A stretch of DNA of 34,852 nt from Acetobacteraceae bacterium. Lineage in GTDB: Bacteria > Pseudomonadota > Alphaproteobacteria > Zavarziniales > Zavarziniaceae. The stretch covers positions 1 through 34,852 of the forward strand of contig CANCOY010000033.1 of NCBI GenBank assembly GCA_947379865.1, given 5' to 3'. This document shows, one piece after another, positions 22,847 through 29,885 of the stretch. Made by a program: the position numbers and the translations under genes. The notes beneath the pieces were generated by a model. The model was not told where the DNA came from. It worked only from the letters and a program-made list of their open reading frames with translations, and did not search any database. How positions within the stretch are numbered: position 1 is the first letter of the stretch; each line of letters starts with the position of its first letter.

Positions 22847-25000
22847 TCAGAGCCTGGTGCGGTCGACGGATGTAACTGCCGGATTGGCCCGCAGGGCAGC
22901 TACAATGTTGGTCAGGTGGCGCACGTCGCGCACCTCTATGTCGAGCATCATCTCCACAAACGCGGTTGAGCGATCCGTGAATTTGAGATTGGCGATATTA
23001 CCCTGGTTCTTGGCGATCACGGCGGAGAGCTGGCTGAGGGTGCCAGGTTCGTTGGCAACAATGGCCGAGATGCGGCCGGTATGCATCCGGCTGTCATCGG
23101 CGTCCTGCTCCCAGGCGATGTCGAGCCAGCGCTCCGGCTCGTCCGCAAAGGTTTCCAGCATCTTGCAGTCGATGGCATGGATCGTCACGCCCCGGCCTGT
23201 GTTGACGATGCCAACGATGCGGTCGCCAGGCAGCGGATGGCAGCAGCCCGCAAAGTGCAGCGCCATGCCGGGCACAAGACCACGGATCGGGATGGCATGA
23301 TCGCCACCGCTGGCGTGCCTGCCCCCTGCCCGTTGGCGATTGAGGTTTACCACCTTGCTGTTGGCAGGCTTGGGCTTTTCGCCCGGAAAGACCGCCTCGA
23401 TTACCTGACGGCTGGTAACCAGACCCTGGCCTGCCGCGACATACAGATCCTCGACGGTCTTTTGCTTGAGCTTGACGAGAACGCCTTCCAGGGCCTTTTC
23501 GGCAAACGTATGGCCATTCCCGTGAAACGCCTTGTGCAGGATTTCCTTGCCCAGATGCAGATACTGCTCGCGGGCCTGGTTGCGCAGATAGCGCCGGATC
23601 GCCGAACGGGCGCGCCCGGTGGTGACAATCGTCTCCCACCCCGGGCTGGGACCCTGGGCCTTGGAGCGGACGAGTTCGACCTGGTCGCCATTCTGCAGTT
23701 GCGCCCGCAGGGGCTGCAGGCGGCCATTGATCTTGGCGCCCACCGTGGTGTGGCCAATGCGGGTGTGCACCGCATAAGCAAAATCGAGGGGCGTGGCGCC
23801 CCGTGGCAGGGCGATGAGATCACCCTTGGGCGTGAAACAGAAAACCTGATCCTGGAACATCTCGAGCTTGGTATGCTCAAGGAACTCCTCAGGGCTTGAG
23901 GCATGTTCGAGGATTTCAAGCAGCTCGCGCAGCCAGCGATACTGGCTGCCCTCTGGCACCTCGCCGGGCGCCTTGTATTGCCAGTGGGCCGCCACGCCGT
24001 ATTCGGCAACGGCATGCATATCAGACGAGCGGATCTGGATTTCGATGCGCTGGCGCTCTGGCCCGATCACGGACGTATGGATCGAGCGATAGCCGTTCCG
24101 CTTTGGCGTCGACACATAGTCCTTGAAGCGGCCAGGAACCATGGGATAGGTGGCATGCAGAATGCCAAGGGCCGTGTAGCAGTCGTTAGGCTCTTTCACG
24201 ACAACGCGAAACGCCATGATGTCCGACAGCTGCTCGAAGGAGACGTTCTTGCGCTCCATCTTTTGCCAGATCGAATACGGGCGCTTCTCGCGCCCCTGAA
24301 CCCAGGAATCGATGCCAACCTTGGCGAGCGTGCGTTGCAATTGGTCGGCGATCTTCTGGACCATGGTGGTGCCCTGCTCGCGCAGGAAACCGAGGCGGGC
24401 CAGGATCGAGGTGCGGCCTTCTGGATTGAGCTCGGCGAAGGCGAGGTCTTCCAGCTCTTCCTTCATCTGCTGCATGCCGATGCGCTCGGCCAGAGGCGCA
24501 TAGATCTCCATCGTCTCAAGGGCGATGCGGCGGCGCTTATCGGGCTTCTCGATATAGCCGAGGGTGCGCATGTTGTGCAGGCGGTCGGCAAGCTTGACCA
24601 GCAGCACGCGGATGTCGGTCGACATCGCAATCAGCAGCTTGCGGAAATTCTCGGCCTGGCGCGCGCTATCGGAGGTGAGTTCGATCCGGCTGAGCTTGGT
24701 AACGCCGTCGACCAGCTTGGCAATCTCGGGGCCGAACAGCTCTTCCACCTGCTCGAAGGTGGCGATCGTGTCCTCGATGGTGTCATGCAGCAAAGCGGTG
24801 ACGATGGTCGCACCGTCCAGCTTCATGTCCGTCAGGATGCCCGCCACCTCAAGGGGGTGCGAGAAATAGGGGTCGCCCGAGGCGCGCTTCTGCGCACCAT
24901 GTGCCTTCATGGAGAAGACATAGGCGCGGTTCAGCAGCGCCTCATCGGCGTGCGCGTCATAAGCCTTGACGCGCTCGACCAGTTCGTACTGGCGGATCAT
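22847..25000 (-). CDS. Bifunctional (p)ppGpp synthetase/hydrolase, RelA/SpoT homologue
   Basis: Makes and degrades the stringent-response alarmone (p)ppGpp, usually as the only long RSH enzyme in alphaproteobacteria. The 717-residue protein has an N-terminal HD hydrolase domain (H72-D73 in LLHDTIEDT; ADRLHNMRTL) and a synthetase domain with GRFKDYVSTPKRNGYRSIHT. A TGS domain (TPKGDLIALPRGATPLDFAYAV) and a C-terminal ACT domain follow. The RFKD motif is the type found in bifunctional rather than synthetase-only enzymes. MIRQYELVERV is the standard start in this class, so I choose the ATG at 25000; an ATG at 25015 and an overlap into rpoZ are alternatives. It lies 37 bases after rpoZ. Confidence 0.96.
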   Translation of the reverse strand: MIRQYELVERVKAYDAHADEALLNRAYVFSMKAHGAQKRASGDPYFSHPLEVAGILTDMKLDGATIVTALLHDTIEDTIATFEQVEELFGPEIAKLVDGVTKLSRIELTSDSARQAENFRKLLIAMSTDIRVLLVKLADRLHNMRTLGYIEKPDKRRRIALETMEIYAPLAERIGMQQMKEELEDLAFAELNPEGRTSILARLGFLREQGTTMVQKIADQLQRTLAKVGIDSWVQGREKRPYSIWQKMERKNVSFEQLSDIMAFRVVVKEPNDCYTALGILHATYPMVPGRFKDYVSTPKRNGYRSIHTSVIGPERQRIEIQIRSSDMHAVAEYGVAAHWQYKAPGEVPEGSQYRWLRELLEILEHASSPEEFLEHTKLEMFQDQVFCFTPKGDLIALPRGATPLDFAYAVHTRIGHTTVGAKINGRLQPLRAQLQNGDQVELVRSKAQGPSPGWETIVTTGRARSAIRRYLRNQAREQYLHLGKEILHKAFHGNGHTFAEKALEGVLVKLKQKTVEDLYVAAGQGLVTSRQVIEAVFPGEKPKPANSKVVNLNRQRAGGRHASGGDHAIPIRGLVPGMALHFAGCCHPLPGDRIVGIVNTGRGVTIHAIDCKMLETFADEPERWLDIAWEQDADDSRMHTGRISAIVANEPGTLSQLSAVIAKNQGNIANLKFTDRSTAFVEMMLDIEVRDVRHLTNIVAALRANPAVTSVDRTRL

Positions 25001-25037
25001 GCGGGGAGCCACCATTGTACGAACCGGCTCAGGCTTG

Positions 25038-25451
25038 TCAGGCTTCGGCGTCGTCCTCGACTGACCCGTCACCGTCTTCCTCATCAGGGCCGAGCGCACG
25101 ATCAAGCTCGGACGTAAGATCAGCCATGGCCTGGGCGAACTTCTCGGGCGAGATGTCTTCGCCCATGCCCATATCCTGGCCAGCCATCAGACGTGGCATG
25201 TCGTCTTCAACGGGCTCGTCGCGCTCAACATGGCGCTGCAGGCCGTGGATCAGGTTTTCGGTCAGCGTGCCGACCGCGACAGTCTTGTCGGCGATTTCAC
25301 GCAGGGCAACGACGGGGTTCTTGTCGTTGTCGCGGTCAATCGTCAGCGCGGCGCCGGCCGATATGGCACGGGCACGCTGGGCAGCAAGCAGAACGAGGTC
25401 AAACCGGTTGGGAACCAGGAGGACGCAATCTTCGACGGTAACGCGAGCCAT
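25038..25451 (-). CDS. rpoZ: RNA polymerase omega subunit
   Basis: Small subunit that aids RNA polymerase assembly and forms part of a (p)ppGpp site. The 137-residue product starts MARVTVEDCVLLVPNRFDLVLLAAQRAR, the classic omega helix region, with the NPVVALREIAD segment near 45-55. It continues into an acidic C-terminal tail rich in Asp and Glu, which makes it longer than the 91-residue E. coli protein, as is usual in this class. It is preceded by one of the best promoter pairs of the window and followed closely by the RelA/SpoT gene, the classic rpoZ-spoT pairing of an alarmone target and its synthetase. Confidence 0.97.
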   Translation of the reverse strand: MARVTVEDCVLLVPNRFDLVLLAAQRARAISAGAALTIDRDNDKNPVVALREIADKTVAVGTLTENLIHGLQRHVERDEPVEDDMPRLMAGQDMGMGEDISPEKFAQAMADLTSELDRALGPDEEDGDGSVEDDAEA

Positions 25452-25491
25452 GGGGCGCTCTCTCCGGCGGCGGAATGTGTGGCAAACCCCT

Positions 25492-25520
25492 GATATATCT
25501 TGCTATCCCCCTCAGGACAA
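25492..25520 (-). promoter_or_regulatory. Promoter for rpoZ-relA/spoT
   Basis: On the minus strand TTGTCC (25515-25520) and TATATC (25492-25497) are separated by 17 bases. The predicted start is near 25485 and leaves a leader of about 34 bases with GGAGAG upstream of the rpoZ ATG. Confidence 0.65.
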
Positions 25521-25542
25521 GCCCTATCCTTGCGGGTGCCTG

Positions 25543-26079
25543 TTAAATCTTGAGGGCGACGGTCCCGTGACCCGGCGGCAAGGCGGCAATCAGGTCGCCC
25601 ACAGCCAGGCCAAGGACCGGGTGGCACCAGCCGGGCGCAACTTCAACAAGCGGCAGCAGAACAAAAGCCCGCTCGGCCAGGCGCGGGTGAGGGAGGCAAA
25701 GATCACTCGCCGCGGCTGGTATCCTTGCCAGACGGCCATAAGCCAAGAGGTCAAGGTCGAGGGTCCGCGCCGCCCAGCGCGCGCCCCGCACCCGGCCAAA
25801 GCGCGCCTCCAGGGCGTGCAACCGCACGAGCAATTCCTCCGGCCCCAGTGCCGTCTCCAGCCGTGCGACGGCGTTGATATAGGGTGGCTGATCGGAAGGC
25901 GGCCAGGCGGGGCTTGCCCAGAGGCCCGAGCACGCAAGAACCCGCATGCCATCGCCATCAAGGGCCATGACGGCGGCCTTCAGGGTTTGCAGCGGCGTGC
26001 CGGCGGAGCCGGGCAAATTCGCGCCCAGACCAATCAGGATCGCGTCAGACCACGGGCTATTTGTCGCAGAGGTTTTCAT
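25543..26079 (-). CDS. folK: 2-amino-4-hydroxy-6-hydroxymethyldihydropteridine pyrophosphokinase
   Basis: Transfers pyrophosphate from ATP to 6-hydroxymethyl-dihydropterin in folate synthesis. The 178-residue protein shows ILIGLGANLPG at 14-24, QPPYINAVARLET, and the family signature RWAARTLDLDLLAYG with the metal-binding aspartates. LPHPRLAERAFVLLPL follows. Length is normal. Folate made here supports the one-carbon enzyme GlyA of the same window. The ATG at 26079 has little recognisable ribosome-binding site. The gene stands between the divergent NYN gene and rpoZ; a 91-base gap with its own promoter separates it from rpoZ. Confidence 0.95.
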   Translation of the reverse strand: MKTSATNSPWSDAILIGLGANLPGSAGTPLQTLKAAVMALDGDGMRVLACSGLWASPAWPPSDQPPYINAVARLETALGPEELLVRLHALEARFGRVRGARWAARTLDLDLLAYGRLARIPAAASDLCLPHPRLAERAFVLLPLVEVAPGWCHPVLGLAVGDLIAALPPGHGTVALKI

Positions 26080-26274
26080 GATTTCTAGCCAACCTAGTAC
26101 TATCCGCGACCATCCATGGTATTTTCTGCGCGAATCGTTAGGTTATTCTCCAGATGTTAAGACTGGATGCCGAATGTTGGCAGTGCCAGTGGCAAAATGG
26201 GCATGACCCTGCATGCCAGCCGGCACAAGCTTGGTATTTTGCGCCCCTTTGGGCAGTGATGAGGATTTATGGAC
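26080..26274. promoter_or_regulatory. Divergent region folK / NYN gene with imperfect direct repeats
   Basis: These 195 bases are locally AT-richer than the genes around them. TGGTATTTTcTGCGC (26117-26131) and TGGTATTTTGCGC (26232-26244) form an imperfect direct repeat 115 bases apart. GCAAAAT (26192-26198) pairs with ATTTTGC (26236-26242). No clear -35/-10 pair is visible for either gene. Confidence 0.4.
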
Positions 26275-26901
26275 ATGCGCTTTTATCCTGATGAACGGAT
26301 CGCCCTTTTCATCGATGGTTCGAACCTCTATGCGGCGGCACGGGCCCTTGGCTTCGATATCGACTACAAGCGGTTGCTGACCGAGTTTGGCAAGCGCGGC
26401 AAACTGGTTCGCGCGTTCTACTACACGGCGCTCCTTGAGGATCAGGAGTATTCTCCGATTCGTCCGCTGATCGACTGGCTGGATTACAACGGCTACACCA
26501 TGGTGACCAAGCCGACCAAGGAATTCACCGACAGTCAGGGCCGCCGCCGCTTCAAGGGCGACATGGACGTGGAACTTGCCGTCGACGTGATGGAAATGTC
26601 GGCCTATGTCGATCACATCATCCTGTTTTCCGGCGATGGCGATTTTCGCCGCCTGGTGGAAGCGGTCCAGCGCAAGGGACCACGGGTGACGGTCGTCTCA
26701 ACCGTGCGTTCGCAGCCGAGCATGGTTGCCGATGAACTTCGCCGGCAGGCGGACAATTTCCTGGAATTGCTGGAAATCGCGCCGCATATCGCGCGCGATC
26801 CGGCGGTTCGCGAAAACAACATGCGCGAATACGGGCGCGACCGTGGCCCCGACGAAATCGACACAACCCCCACAGCCGGCCCGGGCGGACGCCCAGTCTG
26901 A
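26275..26901 (+). CDS. NYN-domain (LabA/DUF88-like) putative nuclease
   Basis: A 208-residue soluble protein with a PIN-like NYN fold. Candidate metal-binding aspartates are D14 in LFIDGSNLY, D98 and D104 in KGDMDVELAVDVME, and D121/D123 in LFSGDGDFRRL; this is a complete acidic set, so nuclease activity is likely. The C-terminus after about residue 180 is Pro/Gly-rich and probably disordered. Family members include LabA-type regulators and RNA-degrading NYN enzymes; the substrate here is unknown. I choose the ATG at 26275 because GAGGA (26261-26265) is nine bases away; the ATG at 26269 is only three bases from it. The TGA overlaps the ATG of the uracil-DNA glycosylase gene by one base (TGATG), so the two are translated together. 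Confidence 0.93.
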   Translation: MRFYPDERIALFIDGSNLYAAARALGFDIDYKRLLTEFGKRGKLVRAFYYTALLEDQEYSPIRPLIDWLDYNGYTMVTKPTKEFTDSQGRRRFKGDMDVELAVDVMEMSAYVDHIILFSGDGDFRRLVEAVQRKGPRVTVVSTVRSQPSMVADELRRQADNFLELLEIAPHIARDPAVRENNMREYGRDRGPDEIDTTPTAGPGGRPV

Positions 26902-27590
26902 TGCCAGCCGCGTCTGCGGCACGAAGCGGGCCGAAGGGAGAGCCGAGGCAACCCTCGCGCGATTGCTCCCTCTGCCCGCGGCTTGCCGAGACGCGGGCGG
27001 CCCTCCGCCTGAGCCATCCAGATTGGTTCAATGCCCCGGTGCCGCCTCTTGGCCCCCTTGAGGCGCCACTGCTGATTGTGGGGCTCGCCCCCGGACGGGA
27101 GGGAGCGAACCGCACGGGACGCCCCTTCACAGGCGACTGGGCCGGTGACCTGTTGTTTGCAACGCTGCTCAAGCTTGGTCTGGCAGAGGGCGTTTACGAG
27201 GAACGCGCTGACGACAGCCTGCGGTTGACCTTGTGCCGCATCGCCAATTCGGTGCGCTGCCTGCCGCCCGCCAACAAGCCCCTGCCCGCTGAAATCGCCA
27301 CCTGCCGGCCGTTTCTTGAAGCTGAATTGCAGGCCCTGCCGCGCCTGCGGGTGCTGGTGGCGCTGGGCCGTATTGCGCACGAATCAGCCCTGCGGGCGCT
27401 TGGTCTGAAACCCTCGGCCTTCCCCTTTGGCCATGGCACGCGACATGTTCTGCCCGTTGAGGGGCCATCAGGGCAACCGCTGCACCTCTTCGACAGCTAT
27501 CATTGCTCGCGCTACAACACGAACACCGGGCGGTTGACGGCGCCGATGTTCGAAGCCGTCTTTCGCGCTGCCCTGTCCGAGATCCAATAG
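26901..27590 (+). CDS. Family 5 (UdgB-type) uracil-DNA glycosylase
   Basis: Removes uracil and other deaminated bases from DNA at the start of base-excision repair. The 229-residue protein has the family 5 motif GLAPGREGANRTGRPFTGD (61-79) and the second motif HCSRYNTNTGRLT. Four cysteines suited to a 4Fe-4S cluster are at 22 and 25 (CSLC) and at 120 and 135 (C-x14-C). Family 5 enzymes lack the Asp or Asn found in family 1 and 2 active sites and accept hypoxanthine and xanthine as well, known from studied members. The first 20 residues are poorly conserved-looking and Pro/Arg-rich, so a later start is possible, but the TGATG overlap with the NYN gene supports 26901. Confidence 0.93.
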   Translation: MPAASAARSGPKGEPRQPSRDCSLCPRLAETRAALRLSHPDWFNAPVPPLGPLEAPLLIVGLAPGREGANRTGRPFTGDWAGDLLFATLLKLGLAEGVYEERADDSLRLTLCRIANSVRCLPPANKPLPAEIATCRPFLEAELQALPRLRVLVALGRIAHESALRALGLKPSAFPFGHGTRHVLPVEGPSGQPLHLFDSYHCSRYNTNTGRLTAPMFEAVFRAALSEIQ

Positions 27591-27610
27591 ATTACAGAAT
27601 TCGTGTACTC

Positions 27611-28279
27611 TCAGGAGTAACGATCCTCTGTCCATGGATCGCCTTCATTATGATAGCCGCGCACTTCCCAGAAGCCTGGCTTGTCCTCGGCGCAGAATTC
27701 GATGCGCTGAACCCACTTGGCTGATTTCCAGAAATAATAGCGCGGCATGATCACCCGCACCGGGCCGCCATGTTCGCGGCTGATGGGCTGACCCTGCCAG
27801 CTGTGGGCCAGCAACACGTCTTCGGCCGCGAAATGATCGAGACGGACATTGGTCGTATATCCATCATAGGAATGGAAGACGACATGGCGCGCCGTTGCCG
27901 CCGGCTGGACCACAGCCAGCAGATGGGCTGCCGAAACACCCGCCCAAAGATTGTCATAGCGCGACCACGAGGTGACGCAGTGGATGTCTGACACATCCTC
28001 GAACGCGGGCTGGGCCGCAAAGTCGTCCCACGACCATTTCAAGGGCTGGGCCACCAGCCCATCCACCGTCAGTGACCAGTCGGCCTTCTTCACATCGGGC
28101 TGGATGCCAAGATCAAGAACGGGCCAGTTGGTGACCACATGCTGCCCCGGCGGCAGGCGATCTGCCGGCAACCCGTTCCGGCCCGTCAACAGACGGCCCT
28201 CGGCCGCCCACTTCCGCTTGGACTGGATCAGCTTTTCCTTGATCTGGCCTTCGTTGCCCTGATCTTCTTCGCTCATCAC
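27611..28279 (-). CDS. Cytosolic sulfite-oxidase-like molybdopterin oxidoreductase
   Basis: A 222-residue protein of the sulfite oxidase/YedY molybdenum fold. The molybdenum-coordinating cysteine is C101 in SDIHCVTSWSRYDNLWAGV. Other family blocks are VFHSYDGYTTNV, REHGGPVRVIMPRYYFWKSAKWV and the terminal GYHNEGDPWTEDRY. Unlike MsrP/YedY it has no Tat signal; the N-terminus is charged (EEDQGNEGQIKEKLIQSKRKW), so it should stay in the cytosol. No haem partner (MsrQ) or cytochrome gene is adjacent. Substrate and electron acceptor are unknown. It follows smpB by 21 bases in the dapA-smpB direction and converges with the glycosylase gene, with only 20 bases and no hairpin between. Confidence 0.9.
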   Translation of the reverse strand: MMSEEDQGNEGQIKEKLIQSKRKWAAEGRLLTGRNGLPADRLPPGQHVVTNWPVLDLGIQPDVKKADWSLTVDGLVAQPLKWSWDDFAAQPAFEDVSDIHCVTSWSRYDNLWAGVSAAHLLAVVQPAATARHVVFHSYDGYTTNVRLDHFAAEDVLLAHSWQGQPISREHGGPVRVIMPRYYFWKSAKWVQRIEFCAEDKPGFWEVRGYHNEGDPWTEDRYS

Positions 28280-28300
28280 ATGGCCTCCGATGGCTACAGG

Positions 28301-28777
28301 TCAGCCCTTGTCGCGCATCAGGCGGCCCTTTTCGCGCTGCCAGTCACGCTGCTTTTCTGTTTCACGCTTGTCGTGCAGCTTTTTGCCCTTTGCAAGGCCC
28401 AGTTCGACCTTGGCGAGGCCCTTGTCGTTGAAATAGATCAACAGCGGCACAAGGGTCAGGCCCCCGCGTGTGAGATCTGATTGCAGGCGGGCCAGCTCGC
28501 GCTTGCGCATCAGCAGCTTGCGCGGGCGGCGTGGCTCGTGGTTCTCGCGGTTGGCCTGGGTGTATTCCGGGATGTGGGCGTTGATCAGCCACAAGCCTTC
28601 CTCACCCCGATTGAAGCCCGCATAGGCGTCCTGGATGCTGGCCTTGCCAAGACGCAGGGACTTGATCTCCGAGCCCTTGAGCATGATGCCGGCGTCAAGA
28701 TTCTCAGAGATCGCATAGTTGTAGCGAGCCCTGCGGTTCTCAGCCGCAATCTTGCGGGCAGGCTTCTCCTTTGCCAC
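28301..28777 (-). CDS. smpB: SsrA-binding protein SmpB
   Basis: Binds tmRNA and delivers it to stalled ribosomes for trans-translation. The 158-residue protein has the conserved ENRRARYNYAISENLDAGI start region, LKGSEIKSLRLGKASIQDAYA, the HIPEYTQAN strand and the RKLLMRKREL block. A basic C-terminal tail (KGKKLHDKRETEKQRDW) enters the decoding centre in known structures. The start is a GTG at 28777, four bases past the dapA stop, so the two are coupled. The tmRNA gene itself is not in the window. dapA-smpB adjacency is common in alphaproteobacteria. Confidence 0.98.
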   Translation of the reverse strand: MAKEKPARKIAAENRRARYNYAISENLDAGIMLKGSEIKSLRLGKASIQDAYAGFNRGEEGLWLINAHIPEYTQANRENHEPRRPRKLLMRKRELARLQSDLTRGGLTLVPLLIYFNDKGLAKVELGLAKGKKLHDKRETEKQRDWQREKGRLMRDKG

Positions 28778-28781
28778 GGCC

Positions 28782-29675
28782 CTAGTTCAACAGCCCGGCA
28801 GCGCGCAGGGCAGCTTCCACCCGCGCCGCCGTGCCCGCCCCAACCGGGGCCAGCGGCAGCCGCAGATCGTCAGAGCACAAACCAAGCAGCTTTGCCGCAA
28901 GCTTGACCGGCGCCGGGTTCGTCTCGATGAACAGGGCCTCGTGAAGGGGCATCAGGCGGTCCTGAATCTCGAGCGCCCGGGCAAAATTGCCGGCAAGGCA
29001 GGCTTCCTGGAACTGCGCGCAGTCGCGCGGCGCCACATTCGCCGTCACCGAGATACAGCCATGGGCGCCATGGGCCATATGGCCAAGGGCCAAGCCATCG
29101 TCACCCGAGAGCTGGATGAAGTCGGGGCCGCACGCCGCCCTCTGGCGGGAAACACGGGACACGTCGCCCGTGGCTTCCTTCACCCCGACGATATTCCGCA
29201 GCTTTGCCAGTTCCGCCATGGTGGCGACCGACATGTCGACGGCGGTGCGGCCGGGGATGTTGTAGATCACGATCGGTATGTCGACGGCGTCATGGATCGC
29301 CTTGAAATGCCGGTACAGCCCATCCTGTGTGGGCTTGTTGTAATAGGGGGTGACCACCAGGGCGGCGGTTGCCCCCGCCTGCTGCGCGTGGGCCGTGCGC
29401 TCGATCGCCTCGGCTGTGGAATTGGATCCCGTGCCGGCGATCACCGGCAGGCGGCCTGCGGCGGCTTCAATCACCAATTCGACCACGCGCCCGTGTTCCT
29501 CATGGCTGAGCGTGGGGGATTCACCGGTCGTCCCACAGGGCACCAGACCATGGGTGCCTTCGGCCACATGCCATTCCACCAGGGCCTGCAGAGCTTTCTC
29601 ATCGACCTTGCCATCCTTGAACGGCGTGATCAGGGCGACGATGGAGCCTCGAAGGGCCTCCGGTCCGGACGGCAT
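28782..29675 (-). CDS. dapA: 4-hydroxy-tetrahydrodipicolinate synthase
   Basis: Condenses pyruvate with aspartate semialdehyde, the first committed step to diaminopimelate and lysine. The 297-residue TIM-barrel protein shows GTTGE (48-52), the tyrosine Y138 in IVIYNIPGRT and the Schiff-base lysine K166 in NIVGVKEATGD. The YYNKPTQDGLYRHF segment lies between. I choose the ATG at 29675; the frame also offers a TTG at 29687 adding four residues. A promoter-like pair lies about 95 bases upstream. Diaminopimelate is needed for the peptidoglycan on which the divergent lytic transglycosylase acts, a loose functional link. Confidence 0.96.
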   Translation of the reverse strand: MPSGPEALRGSIVALITPFKDGKVDEKALQALVEWHVAEGTHGLVPCGTTGESPTLSHEEHGRVVELVIEAAAGRLPVIAGTGSNSTAEAIERTAHAQQAGATAALVVTPYYNKPTQDGLYRHFKAIHDAVDIPIVIYNIPGRTAVDMSVATMAELAKLRNIVGVKEATGDVSRVSRQRAACGPDFIQLSGDDGLALGHMAHGAHGCISVTANVAPRDCAQFQEACLAGNFARALEIQDRLMPLHEALFIETNPAPVKLAAKLLGLCSDDLRLPLAPVGAGTAARVEAALRAAGLLN

Positions 29676-29770
29676 GGCGGTATCCAATCAATTGAACGGG
29701 CGTCCCACCCAGGACGCTTTGGCGACGATCCAGGCACCGCGACGCGGCGCATCATCTGGACGACCGGGGG

Positions 29771-29799
29771 AACATAGCCACGCGCACCGCCTGCATCAA
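29771..29799 (-). promoter_or_regulatory. Candidate promoter for dapA-smpB
   Basis: On the minus strand TTGATG (29794-29799) and TATGTT (29771-29776) are separated by 17 bases, giving a leader of roughly 90 bases before dapA. No equally good pair was found for the divergent transglycosylase gene in the same 210-base region. Confidence 0.55.
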
Positions 29800-29885
29800 C
29801 AGGTCGGGCAGGTCTTCGCGCTGGTCGGGGACCGCGCGGAGCGCTATTGTTCGTGATTGTCGACTCGTGTTGCAAGGGGAATCAC

